Source: Hawksworthiomyces lignivorus (lineage: Eukaryota; Ascomycota; Sordariomycetes; Ophiostomatales; Ophiostomataceae). Taken from it: DNA of 64,000 nucleotides. A program made the translations under genes and the position numbers. Where the stretch lies: the NCBI GenBank assembly GCA_002917075.1, contig NTMA01000010.1, forward strand, positions 186,001 to 250,000, written 5' to 3'. Under the pieces are notes generated by a model. The model saw only the letters and a list, made by a program, of their open reading frames with translations. It was not told where the DNA came from and searched no databases. How positions within the stretch are numbered: position 1 is the stretch's first letter; the number at the start of each line of letters is the position of its first letter. This document shows positions 1-11,272 of the stretch, piece by piece.

Positions 1-1242
1 GGTTTTCGTTACATTACACGTATTCGTTTGAATGCAGCTAGTTCTATCAATCTTGCCGCCTCCACTCTTCCGCTGCTTGTCTGATGCCTAGGGTCCACAG
101 TATCATAAGCTTCGAGTTTCCATGAAGGGTATGCCATGCTGTGTAAAGGGGCACATTCTTTTCTTTCTTCAAAAAGAAATTAGCCGCCTTCATCAGCTGA
201 TTGGAACCACCACACAATGCAAGGGTGAGCAAAAATACTCAAGTTTGTGCAGCCGCCTTGGGGAAGGGATAATGTATGGCATCGCCTCACAGTCGTTCCT
301 TCGCCACTTCGACACGACTGGAAGGATGTTAAAGCACGATATATGCCAGATTTATACCAAGATAAAACGAGGTTGTACTGATGCAGCGTCCTTGCGTAAG
401 CTCAGTATCAGTATACGGGCTGCTTTTTAAACTTATTGCGCCAACGAAGCGATGATAACGACGGAGAGGTTAAGAATATAGATTGTATTTTTGGAGGACT
501 TATATTTCAGTGATGCACTTCTATCTACTGTGCTATTTCGATAATTTTCTGAATTAGTCAAGTTGTTGTTCAAGAGCGAGTCCGCTGTGGGCATACCTAG
601 CCGCTCGATTCAGTAGTTTTGTGTTAGGCAGAAGCTGTCTCCAGAGTTTCCGCCTCGTATTGCCTTAGGCATTTCGCTTGGGAGAATCATCGCTCATGGG
701 ACTATGTATGCCTTATTTCGAACAGCACTGAGCGGATCAAATTCCTGCACCCTCGTATCCACTTCATGTATGAACCGAGTTGCTGTTGCTCCCTAAACAC
801 AAGCTATGGTAAACTATTAAACTGGTAAGAGTTAAGTTCCCATGTACAAATTGCGAATCAAGACAGTTCCGATATTTTTTCGAACCATACGGTCATATAT
901 CTTGTCGTGAAACGACTTGTCCGTGACAGTTCCAGTAGCTGAGAATTGAACCTCTGAAACCTTGTGAAAGAGTCCGCCGCCGCGTGTATGTGTGTGTTCG
1001 TGGGTGTCACTAAGTCATAAAAATAAAATAACTTAAATGGGATATAAGAAACACAAAGGTCAAGCCTATGTGGATTTTACTCGGCTTTGTAGTAGGTCTC
1101 GCTTTCAACAAGCTGCCTTAAATCTGGCTACCTACTGAACCAGCAACAAAGAAGCAGTAGAGCTCAACAGTGTATGCGAAGCTAATTGCACGGTTGTTAT
1201 CGAATCGAAAAAGGTATGAATATTAATTTAACAAAGGGGGAA
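1..1242. other. no gene recognised
   Basis: No open frame here has family-like sequence, and the few short frames overlap each other on both strands. Composition is AT-leaning intergenic DNA. It includes the 3' flank of the regulator that ends at 1243 on the minus strand. Confidence 0.5.
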
Positions 1243-3166
1243 CTACCAACGAAGTACCTCTTCCACTGTGGAGTCTTGGAGACCGTACTGTAGCGTGGCC
1301 AATTTCTTGTCTTGATCCATAATAACGTAGACACTCTTCACCCGGTTTTCCTCTTCCAAAGCTAGTACTCGCTCGGCAACGTGTAATGTGAGAGAGCTGT
1401 GCCAAATACCTTCCTGCACCTTGTGGTTTTGGAGGACCGCAAGCCCTCGGCGGCGTACTTCTGGGTTACGACACCGCAAAATGGTGGAGAATATGACTGG
1501 CAAGACGCCAAGATCCATATGAAATTGCGGCTGTGTTGGGGCATCTGTGTTTGTGTCTTGGTGTAAAGCTCTCTCGGCACATGAAATGAGTTCGTTGAAT
1601 GCGTCAGCATGTTCATCCCAGTGGTAGTCGCCGTTGGCAGCGTTTGGGATTATCAAGTGCGTGGCCAAGTACTGCCTGTGAAGTTCTAACAAAGCAATGC
1701 CGCGCCTTGATAATGTCCTTCCCTGCTCTTGGACCATGTAGTCAAAGGCGGTGGACCATAGCTGCAGACATGTCGCCGCACTTGCATAGCCTTCACTGTC
1801 GTTGGCTGCACCGGAGAGAACGTGAATGGCAAGCTGCAAGATGCTCTCACGCGCTTCAAGGAGAGAATGGAATTTGGTGCGAGGGGAGAGCGGCGGTTGG
1901 CTGCTAGGTACGTCCATAAGACCAATAGACAGGTCTGGTTCGATATCGCCAGCAAGCAAGGCCACCTGGACGGAAAATCGATTGAGGAAGGCGACAACGG
2001 CAGGCAGGATACTATCCGTGTTCAGGCTCGAAGTGGTGCCCTCTTCCTTTGATCGCCTATGTAACTCTTGGACCATGCTCAGTCCATGTTTGAAGAGTCG
2101 AATGGCAGACCGAAGTTCACCTTGCAGAGCCTCGAGGCTAAGTCAGTACATAACAAACAATTTTCATTGTGGTACATAGGGCTAATGGGCAGCGACAAAC
2201 AAAAGCTGAGATGACACACCTCGATGCAAATGAAAATAAGACAAGATACAAGATGAACTTTAAGCGCCTTGGAGGGGTCTCCGCAAGCGAACAAGGATTT
2301 AATAGCTAGATTGTGTTGTCGGACAGCAAATGTCGGCTCACTGCCTGCTTCCGAATTGCTGTATCGTTCGTGATGTGCGGATAACGACACAAGTGCATGG
2401 CGAATGCAGTCCTGAGACAAAGCAAACTGGAGCACGTGGCTATTCCAAAAGTCGTCAGGAAAGAATGCCTGCATCTGGCCAATCGTCCTCTCCACAAAAA
2501 AAGACAGAGATCGCGCTTCAAGAGGGTCGCTGAAGGGAGACTTTAAGCGAACAGGCGTCAAAGACGGACTGACTCGCGCTATGGCGCCCTTCGTTGCCGA
2601 ATCGTAACCGTCACACTGGCGTCCGGTCGATTTGCCTAAAAATAAAGCATCAGAAAAATGATAAACCCCCACGACGGCCCTTTCACCCATATGGCATCTT
2701 GCCGTAGACGTATATAAGAGATGCGGCGGCTCGCTACTCACATCGGATGCATGCTGGGCGGGCCTCATCACAGCGGATCCTGCGAACTGTAGATAGTGAC
2801 ATGATGAGCTTCAGTATTCCACATATCCATGAGATAAAGGAAAGGGAGAAAATGGAAAGAAATAGCGCAGCAGATCTGAAGCCAGTCTGGGGGGGGCTTG
2901 ACAAAAGACGTGTGTTACAGACATCTGTAGCGTCATGGTCAGTGCTGCTCATATCAAGTAGAGGCAGAAACACAGCTCATCAATTCAATAAGAAAGGCTA
3001 ATGGACTGATACATATCGGCAAAACCCAGCAAATATTGAAATGCGCTAAGAACTCAATCTACTCTATTCAAGGCAGCTCATGTAGCACTTACTTGCACGT
3101 TCGACATCCAGTCCGAACCTTTGGTGCCCTTGCCCTTTTCCTTTCACCAGGTTTGACTCGCGTCAT
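1243..3166 (-). CDS. Zn2Cys6 fungal transcription factor with an anomalous intron in the zinc cluster
   Basis: This is a probable nuclear regulator. Exons on the minus strand: 3166-3093, about 2788-2742, 2635-2218 and 2137-1243, giving about 477 aa. The start at 3166 leads straight into a basic stretch and the first half of a binuclear cluster (TGCRTCK). After the first intron the frame gives VRRIRCDEARPACIRC, and after the second KSTGRQCDGY. Joined, the six cysteines have the canonical C-x2-C-x6-C-x6-C-x2-C-x6-C spacing. The rest resembles the C-terminal region of many fungal C6 proteins (a QDCIRHALVSLSAHH segment, then VSCLIFICIEVLEAL across intron 3). Introns 2 (2741-2636) and 3 (2217-2138) are canonical. 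Intron 1 is about 305 nt. Its donor GTAAGT at 3092 is perfect, but the nearest AG (exon from 2786) shifts the frame. Only an AC junction (exon from 2788) keeps the cluster, while the AG at 2781-2780 is in frame but deletes three residues between Cys2 and Cys3. The target pathway is unknown. Confidence 0.75.
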
Positions 3167-4640
3167 TGTACTGGTACTGTCGCAGAGCTGTGGAAGTGAA
3201 GCTTGTTGGAGATGCCCATACGAGCAAGTTCTGTTTTACTTCGTTAGAGGGTTGCTAATTGCCTCCGCCCGCTCATAAAAAGGTGTTTAGATTTATATCG
3301 GTCCAGTCCTTTTCAGCAGGAAAGGGGCTTTTGGCGCCCTAGGACATCTATTACGACCCACAATTTTCTGCCGCAGCCATGCATCTATACGAGCGGACCA
3401 ATAGCAGGCAATGAGCTATGTTGCATCTTACGTCTTGACCCTTGCTCGTTGCTGGACGCTGGCGGCTTCCCGTGGACTTGTCAGGTCCTATTTCAGCATT
3501 GGTAAATCCGAAGTTGCCCTACAAATCCTGGATCCTATTGGCAACGGGGTTTCACTAACTTGGATGGGCGACCCAGCTTCTGCTTTGCCAATTCAACTTA
3601 AGCAGATCAGGGGAGCGAACTCGACGCAGAAGTTCGCAAGGTTGTAAGCCTCTGTGCAGAGTACATACATTTCAGCAGATTTCTATCTATCTGCTATGTG
3701 AAATCGCACATGCTTCCATACTTTGATTCGACCGTTTGCGCCACTAGAAAGGAAAAACCAGCAAGAATTTTGTATCAATTCCTTTTTTTTTTTTTTTTGC
3801 GCCTTACAAGTCCTGCATTCGCCCTAGATCAGTAGACGAAACTCTGCCACTGTTTCCGCGCAGATTGGCTCAACCTCTGCTTCATCTCCCATTGGCTACC
3901 TCGCATCTTGACCAGGCACTCGAGCTAAACAGTGCCGCCCAATGTGGATTGTACCTATCGAGAAACAGCCACCCTTCTTTACGCTATTCGTTTTATTTCC
4001 TAAGGCAGCAGGGAAACTCTCTACGCGGCACGCATATTTTAACATTGTGGCGCAACCGCCATTCAGGATCGTTTTATTTTAAGCTTTCGAGCCTCTAGGT
4101 CCCCAGAGTCTATTTTGTGAAATGCGTCTGCCTAGTGAGGCCCTGCTGTTTGCTTGAAAGATTTCCTTCATTCCAGGAGGATTCCTTGGCCGCGTCAGGA
4201 CACAGCGTTGTAATTGGCGTAAGACGGAGCGCAGCACTAGTGTAAGACACGCAAAAAGTGCAGGCCTTGTAAGACGGAAGAACTAGAGCGAGCCAGGGCA
4301 CTGCCATCATACGAGACACTCCACTGCTTCATTGCTCTATTCAGACATCTGCTCGTTTGGCCGCTCGTAGGGATCATGACGAGAAGTTGTGGCTTCAGCA
4401 GGCGACAATGAAACATTTAGCTTTGAGAGAAGTATATATACTCCTTTTGCCTCATAAAGATATTGTTTGATGTATTTATTCTGCTTTCCTTTCCTCCTAA
4501 TATTTGTGTTCAGCAGCGCCAAAAGAAATTAAAGAAAAAATAAACCATCTTTGATCCCTTAAACACAAACACAAAAAAAAATCCATTTAATTTAATTGTC
4601 TTTACTCCTTTCCCAAGTGTCATATTTTTCCATTGTCCAA
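3167..4640. other. intergenic, divergent promoter region
   Basis: This lies between the minus-strand C6 regulator and the plus-strand RTA1-like gene. It contains a T16 run at 3783-3798 and short unconvincing frames. I see no recognisable gene. The ATG chosen for the downstream gene is at 4641; an in-frame TTG at 4596 is not needed. Confidence 0.5.
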
Positions 4641-5579
4641 ATGGAATGCAAAGCTCTCGCTACTCCCGACACGATGTGGTCGTTTTGTCCCAACTTAGGG
4701 GCATCCGTCTTCTTCGTCGTCCTGTTTGCCATGACCACATTTGCCCACTTATTCCAAGCCATATACTATCGCAAGCCATATTGTTGGGTCATTATCATGT
4801 CCAGCCTGTGGCAGCTCTTGACATATATTTTTCGGACAATCAGCATTGAAACACCTGCTAGCTTTGGCCTCTACGCCGCATGGTTCGTCCTTATTCTGGT
4901 GGCTCCTCTCTGGACAAATGCATTTGCCTACATGGTATTCGGCAGATTGGTGTGGAACTATGCACCAGAGCAGAAGGTGTGGGGATTCCCGGCCGTACGG
5001 TTTAGCATGGTTTTTGTACTGCTTGATATTGTCGCCTTTTTGGTGCAGGTCTATGGCGCCTCTGCCGCGTCATCTGACGACGCTACCGACAGCCAGATAC
5101 TGCAGGCATTGGACATATACATGGGAGGCGTCGGTCTTCAACTTCTATTTATTCTCATCTTTTCCGCTTTCGGCTTTCGGCTGCTGCAAGTTATGGGAAG
5201 AGGATCTGCCAAGTCCTCGAATGTTCCCGCGGGACGACTGCTCCTCTACACGCAATTCACCGTATTATTCCTCATAATTGTAAGTGGCGGAACGGGAAAT
5301 TTACTTTGGCAATGTGACACCTCCCGCATAATTGCATTTACTGACTGCTTCTTCTAAACTTAGGTGCGAATCGTCTTTCGCATTGTCGAGTATTCTAGCG
5401 GTCTTACGAGTAGCATCCCGAACCATGAAGCCTTCCAATATTGCCTAGACACTCTGCCCATGTTCCTCGCGCTGTTGTTGTTCAATGTAGTGCATCCCGG
5501 CAGTGTTCTCCGTGGGCCGGAAACCGAGATGCCTCGCGGAAGAGGCTGCTGCTGCTGCTGTGGCAAACGCCGGAAATAA
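4641..5579 (+). CDS. RTA1-like membrane protein (lipid-translocating exporter family)
   Basis: Two exons, 4641-5279 and 5364-5579, encode 284 aa. The intron has donor GTAAGT at 5280 and acceptor TTAG at 5363. The protein is almost entirely hydrophobic helices, consistent with the seven-helix RTA1 topology. Diagnostic family features are the charged WNYAPEQKVWG region after the third or fourth helix and the exon-2 motif RIVFRIVEYSSG followed by NHEAFQYCLDTLPM and FNVVHPG. Members of this family (yeast Rta1, Rsb1) are linked to lipid/sphingoid-base translocation and azole or 7-aminocholesterol tolerance, but substrates are mostly unproven. The extreme C-terminus has a run of five cysteines followed by a basic tail (GKRRK), a possible palmitoylation or metal-binding tail. 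It is not obviously part of the neighbouring ureide cluster. Confidence 0.88.
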
Positions 5580-6039
5580 GCCTTCGTTGCATGCCCTGGT
5601 CGCTGGCAGTGATAATCCCGGCTGGGTTACGTTGAAAAGTAACAGCGCATGGCGCCTTTCTCTTTGTTTCATGTGCTATGATTTAATTTTGGGCGTTTTT
5701 TATTAGCTTTTCATCTTTACTCTTAGACTTTGCTCTAATTCAGAGCAACCAACGGCTTCCGCGTGGGTCAAGACTGCCCTTGCCATTATTCTACGGACGA
5801 TACGAGATGTGTCAGGAACAAAACCAAATAGATAGCAATGTAGTATGATTTATAATGTTACCGGAAAAAAAATAGAGTGAGATAATAGACCTTTGCAAAT
5901 CTGTTACAGAGAGATCTTTAGCCTAGGAACCCATACCCTTCAGCTCTTACCAAAATACCGAGAACGGTAAACAAACATCTCGCATCCTTCAGAATTGTAT
6001 TCAAAAATTTACATACATATAATTGCGAGCTAATTTGTG
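5580..6039. other. intergenic between convergent genes
   Basis: This is the shared 3' flank of the RTA1-like gene (+) and the NCS1 permease (-). It is AT-rich with several A-runs that could serve polyadenylation. No gene seen. Confidence 0.5.
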
Positions 6040-8643
6040 TTATACCTTACTCTCGATGATCCCAGCTGCTTCGTTGGACGCCAAGCTATCGCCAGAGCCA
6101 GATACCTGCCCTTCATTAACATGAAGGACAGGAAACTCGACAAGAGCGTCTCCATCCAGGTACCCATCAGTAGCAGCGAATCCCTCGAAGTGATTAGGGA
6201 TATTCGAATATCCATCAGGCTTCACGCGGGCCGGTAGAGCCTTGTTTCCGACGAAATAAAAGATAGCTGCAGCAGCAAAACTGATGATCCAGCCCATCTG
6301 GTAAATCTCAGTCGCGGCCGACCCAACCCATGTTGGATGGTACGAGCCAATCAGACCAGGGATACCAAAGACTGCTGCACAGACCCAACAAGCGAGAGCC
6401 TTTAGATTCCAGCCTTTAGTATAATAATACAGGGAACCCACAGCCGGGCGGAAGAGAGAAGGCACGTGGATGTTGCCTCGTTTAACGAAAAAGTAGTCGA
6501 CGATAATGATCTGTAGTGTGCACCCCTGTTAACATCAAATAGATAGACACGAAGCCTTGTAATGAAATTCGAAGAATGGGCGCGCAAAATCAGGTGCGTG
6601 AACCACATCTGGACAAAGACTGTCGAAATAACTCAAAAATCAACTCTAAAACTTACACCGCAGATTGGAGCAATAAAGATGTTATAGCTGCCTAGAAATG
6701 TGAGAAATCCAGAGCCATCGGCTGGAAATTCAAAAAAAATTTAACAGTTAGCTGTGCTCGCAGACTCCCTGGCGCTGGTAAAGTAACCAAATTGATAATA
6801 TAAACCAAATAGAGAGGGAGCATACTCAAAAGCTTCCATGGAACAATAGCCAAGGATATAATTCCGCAGAATAACTGGCCACGAACTATCGTAAATATAC
6901 GTGGTAGAAGGCCCGTGACATCGGCGCCTGTCGAAAATTAGCTCCCGAATCGTATTCGACCAAGTTTCACAAACACTGCATTTACACGGCCCGTAAGGGA
7001 CTGATTTTTGGTGTCTATTTACCAAATGGAATGGCATTGCAGCCGATGTTCACGCCGAGAACACTGAGAGAGAATCCCACAGAAGCAAAGAAGCAGCCGG
7101 CACGGGCAGCAGGGCCCCAAAAGCGATCTAGGATAGCATTGAGCAAATCCCACTGGTTCCAGTATGCCTCGCCAAATTTTCCCTGTACAGCGGCCGTTGC
7201 ACCAATGCCGAAGAAGAATATCAAGGTCTTGCTGGCAAAAATCGAAGACGCCTGGCGCCAGCCAGCATCCTTTGGGCGGCGTGTGTAGCGTGTCAAATCA
7301 GGTTGCTGAAAAGGTGTTAGCTTGCTCGTTTTCTTAGAAATGCTAGTTTGATTTGGCCTTAGCTATAACATCGAGTGCTTACATTTACCAAAAGAGCCGA
7401 TGTGACGCCAAGGCAACTGTTGATACCGTTTAGCATAGCCCACCCCAATGCAGAACCTGTTGCAGGTACTGTTGCCGAGACACTGTCGATCTGAATGCCT
7501 CCTCCGTAATGAATGCACCACGCGAAAACGCCAATACATGCGAGAGGGCAACAGATAGACTCAGCCTATGGATATTGGTGATGAGCATGCTATTTTCTTT
7601 TCACGAACAAATTTAAATAAATCGAAGCTTTCATTCAATTTCACTCACAGCGAACAAAAACTTTATCTTAGACGGATGAACGGCGAGAAAAGGCATCTCA
7701 ACAATCCAGAAAAGGAAAAATGCCAATAAGTCGCGTGAAGTGATGCCAGCGCTGGCGGGTAGATGGTTGGCCATATGCCACCATGAGTTGCCAAAGATGC
7801 AGCGCAGAATGACACTGAATAGCTGCGAGCCGAAATATGACTGTACGCCAAACCAGATGATAGCGACAACCGCCCGGACCCAGACAAAGAAAAAGTGGCC
7901 ATACCTGGAGCTGTCAGACGTACAGAAAGAATATTACGGGAGACACCGCAGGAACAGCTCATATAATAAACACAAACTGGGACGCTGGGAAAAGAGTGAC
8001 TAACACAAGGAGTTAGGAGATAGAACTTACATGCCAAAGACACTCCGAGCTAGCACAGGGTAGCCAATATGGTACGTAGCTCCTGGCCGTCCCAAAGCTA
8101 ACGCAACAGTTGATGAGATAACATTTGCCTTCAAAAAAGTCAGCATGTCTTGAAGTTATTTTGTAACACAAATACGATATTGGGAGGCCTTTCCATGACA
8201 CGAGGCGGACATACCAACATGCATGAGATGAGTGCCTGCCACCAAGTAAGGCCGACAGAGACCAAACTGGCGCCATTGGACCATTGACTCGCATTAAACG
8301 CATTCTATAGTTCAGATGATAAAATGTCAGGCGTTAATAGTTCCCCAAGCCGGTCTCTCAACTAGTAGATCTCGAGCTTACACCCCACCAGTAACTGGTC
8401 AAAGAGATCCTGCATAATAAGATTCGTTAGAAATATTTTTACTAAGACAGGTAGCTATTTTTAAGGAAAAAAAAAGTCCAATGTATGGGCGTACCATGAC
8501 CAATTCCGCGCTGCCTTCGGCGTCGGCGCAAGATCTTTATTGATCCATTGTGACGACTTGGCTTCTCCAGCGCTGGTGCTTAAAGTAGCTTTCCAATCTG
8601 CGCCGGAGCGGGGAAACTTATAAAGTTGTGTCGAGAACTGCAT
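6040..8643 (-). CDS. NCS1-family permease (uracil/allantoin/hydantoin type)
   Basis: Probable plasma-membrane proton symporter for a nucleobase or cyclic ureide (Fur4/Dal4 branch of NCS1). Ten exons on the minus strand: 8643-8495, 8409-8382, 8304-8215, 8128-8031, 7910-7649, 7565-7383, 7305-7023, 6927-6826, 6721-6657 and 6510-6040. All introns are GT-AG, the phases agree, and the product is 576 aa, a normal length. Family signatures in order: NKDLAPTPKAARNWSWW at the N-terminus; GRPGATYHIGYPVLARSVFG at the helix 2-3 region; NQPDLTRYTRRP in the middle loop; VDYFFVKRGNI near helix 10; and an acidic cytosolic tail ending ESKV. The start at 8643 sits about 38 codons before the conserved NKDL motif. 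It is divergent from the dihydropyrimidinase-like gene with 702 bp between starts, which implies co-regulation. Substrate (uracil, dihydrouracil, allantoin or hydantoin) cannot be fixed from sequence. Confidence 0.92.
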
Positions 8644-8732
8644 ATTGTCTTTGCTGATCGATCCTAGAAAATAGAATGGTATCGTTCGGTCGTTGTCTCT
8701 CGATTTTTCAGCCAAGAGAAAAAAGGCAGAAC

Positions 8733-8829
8733 TTATCAACGGTGGCCATGAAGGCGTCACTCTTATACGCAGAAAGATAGAAGCGAAAACTTCTCTGCAT
8801 GTTCAAAATCGTTACATCAAGACTTATCA
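8733..8829 (-). promoter_or_regulatory. pair of GATA-factor core sites
   Basis: TTATCA occurs at 8733-8738 and again at 8824-8829, each flanked by AC on the left (ACTTATCA). On the minus strand this is TGATAAGT, a full HGATAR match. They lie 90-186 bp upstream of the permease start. Paired GATA sites are typical of nitrogen-metabolite-repressed fungal genes. The core is short and frequent by chance. Confidence 0.4.
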
Positions 8830-9098
8830 GAAATGAAATCTGAGGTAAATAAAAAAAGGATCTTGGAATCATCCGAAATCAGCACCGCATATCTGTGAGT
8901 CCCTGAGGTAGCTGTCAAGAAATGGTTCTCGTGTCATTCCAATGTAGAGAGGCGATAACGAAATCTCAGAGATTAAGTGCAGATTCTAGTAATATGATTG
9001 GCTGGTGAAGTCACTTACTACACTAAAACCGGTAATGATGAACCGATACGCTGTCGGACCATTCCTTCATGATAGCGCTGTAAGATTCCCTTTTTCGG

Positions 9099-9112
9099 TC
9101 GGGTTGATCCGA
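9099..9112. promoter_or_regulatory. TCGG-N6-CCGA palindrome, UaY/Ppr1-type site
   Basis: The sequence TCGGGTTGATCCGA is a perfect inverted repeat of TCGG with a six-base spacer. CGG-N6-CCG is the spacing recognised by Ppr1, and TCGG-N6-CCGA is the published UaY consensus for purine-utilisation genes. It sits 247 bp before the amidohydrolase ATG and 456 bp before the permease ATG. Confidence 0.55.
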
Positions 9113-9345
9113 AATAAAGCAAATTTGTTGTTTGCTTCCGAGAACATCTTTGTCATGGAAAAGAGATTGCCATGTATTTCCACGTTTACGATATGCTACT
9201 TTAGCTCATTAGTTGTCCTTGGTCTCGATTCCTATCTGAAGATATTTTGAGACTAGATTTTGTTCTCTTCTCTTTCAGTACTATCTATCCCACAGAAACT
9301 CGAAGTCCGCAAGATTGACCATATCATTGACAATAATTTCATAGG

Positions 9346-11106
9346 ATGGGTTCCGTGGCTCTTCCAGAGCAAAACTTCGAAGTTGTGCTCCGTAATGCTA
9401 ATGTTAACGGGGCGTTTGTTTGCGATATTGGGATACAAAGCGGAATCATAACGGCACTTGGCATAAATTTACCGTCTGCGGAGGACACCAAAATCATCGA
9501 TTGCGAATATGCAGTGGTAACGCCGGGTGGTGTAGATGGACATGTCCATTTATCTCAGGACCGATCGCCACGAGCGCGCGAAGCTGGTTACGTATCTGCA
9601 GATACAGGTATGCTCCTAAATGAAAACAATAGATGTGCACATATAGTTTATCCATAAATAAAGCCTTCGTAAAAATAAAGGCAGTCTAACAAACGTATAG
9701 TTGAAACGGGAACAAGAAGTGCGGTCGCAGGCGGTACAACTACTGTACTGCTGTTTGCCGAGCAATCCAAAGGACAGTCAGTCAAAGAGCAAGTCGAGAA
9801 CTACCATGAGCTAGTACGCCAGCTGGGCTCATATGCAGACTATGGTTTCCATGCTATCATCACAGATCCAAGCGAAGAAGTCTTGGAGAAGGAGCTTCCC
9901 AGTCTCGCCAGATCCGGTGGGATCACAAGCATGAAACTTTTCCTTACCTATAAGCATATGCGCATTTCAGACGCCCAATTCCTTCGTGCCTTGAAGACAG
10001 CTCGGGAGCTAGACATGGTCGCCCTTGTACACGCAGAGAACGGCGATCTCGTCGACTTCTTCACGGAGCAACTCGAGGCGCTGGGGCTAACTGAGCCTGC
10101 ATACAAGGCTGTAGCACACCCTGCCGAAGCAGAGTCTGAAGCAGTCAACCGGGCAGTGACGTTTTCGTCCGTAATGGACACTCCGATGTTAATTGTCCAC
10201 GTGTCGGTGAAAGAGTCCATGGGCATTATTCGTCAAGCTCAGTCAGCCTTGAAGCCTATCTTCGCAGAGACTTGCCCACAATATCTCCTTCTTGGCAAAG
10301 AACGCCTCCAAGAGACACATTTCTGTGGTGCCAAATACATCTGCTCTCCGCCACTACGGAGCGACCCACAAGATATTGAGGCTATCTGGAGAGGTATAAT
10401 AAATGGAACTTTCAGCATCTTCTCCTCAGACCACTGCCCATACAGGTATGTGATTACTTCTAGAATACTGGACAACTTTCAACAGACTTACGGATTTTAC
10501 CGGACAGGTTCCACGATCCACAGGGCAAGCAACTAGGAATTATACAGCACCTTGACGGGACATCAAAAGAAAGGTATACAAAACCAGACATATTTCGGTA
10601 AATTTTCTGCTGCATAGTGTGAAATAGAGTTGCTAATCAAAGCACGCAGGTTTACAAAAATACCAAACGGCCTGCCCGGAGTAGAGACACGGGTCCCATT
10701 GCTCTACTCTGAAGGCGTATTGAAACGACGCTGTATAGATGTGAAGCGCTTTGTAGAGCTCACATCAGAAAATCCTGCGAAGTTATACGGTTTATATCCT
10801 AAGAAAGGTGCCATACAAATTGGTTCTGATGCGGACCTTGTGATCTGGTACCGGCAGGAGACATTTCGGCCGCGACGTTTGAACCATGACCGAGACTTAC
10901 ATGATGGCTGTGACTACTCCCCTTATGAGGGTATTGAGTTTTACAACTGGCCACGAATGACGCTCCTACGTGGGACTGTCGTATTTGAAGATGGGGTAGT
11001 TGTAGGAAAAAGGGGAGGTAGGTTTGTGCAGAGAAAAGCATGCTCAATGCCATACGTCAAACGGCTCGGAGCACAATGGGATGTTCTTCATGCATCATCA
11101 TTATAA
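9346..11106 (+). CDS. dihydropyrimidinase / D-hydantoinase family cyclic amidohydrolase
   Basis: Opens a cyclic ureide ring (dihydrouracil, dihydrothymine or a hydantoin) to the N-carbamoyl amino acid; probably cytosolic, binuclear metal. Four exons, 9346-9607, 9701-10445, 10508-10573 and 10650-11106, give 509 aa, the usual length. All catalytic features of the family are visible: GHVHL (His66, His68), the carbamylated-lysine segment SMKLFLTY (Lys166), LVHAEN (His198), IVHVSV (His254), and SSDHCPYR (Asp331). The product-loop motif IPNGLPGVETR follows intron 3. These favour dihydropyrimidinase/hydantoinase over allantoinase, although allantoin activity cannot be excluded. The C-terminus (EGIEFYNWPRMTLLRGTVVFEDG) keeps the beta-sandwich seen in the family. 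It is divergent from an NCS1 permease and convergent with a racemase-superfamily gene 166 bp downstream. ATG 9346 gives the normal N-terminus. Budding-yeast relatives include the Lachancea kluyveri PYD2 enzyme. Confidence 0.93.
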
Positions 11107-11272
11107 AAGTCGGTAGCAATATAGAAGATAAATTGCATATGAAAAAATTTTATCTTATAGTCACAGACGGTTTTTTTGCCTTAAGATATGTACCCGTCTT
11201 ATCGTTTCTACGATTGTCATAATGCGAAGATGTAAAATATGAATCCCGTATTGCTAGGTTACCTTACTTTGT

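Larger units (their letters stand above)
8644..9345. promoter_or_regulatory. divergent promoter of permease and cyclic amidohydrolase
   Basis: A 702-bp region separates the two start codons. It holds an exact TCGG-N6-CCGA palindrome (9099-9112) and two TTATCA elements (8733-8738 and 8824-8829), which read TGATAA on the minus strand and match the HGATAR core of AreA-type nitrogen GATA factors. A further CGATAA lies at about 8953. Short frames within it are not convincing genes. Confidence 0.55.

Noticed and set aside
3411..3647. 78-codon plus-strand ORF upstream of the RTA1-like gene
   Set aside because: No motif, no splice continuation and no supporting context.
9346..11106. allantoinase (Dal1) identity for the cyclic amidohydrolase
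   Set aside because: The catalytic Asp motif SSDHCPYR and the IPNGLPGVETR loop are of dihydropyrimidinase/hydantoinase type, although substrate overlap remains possible.
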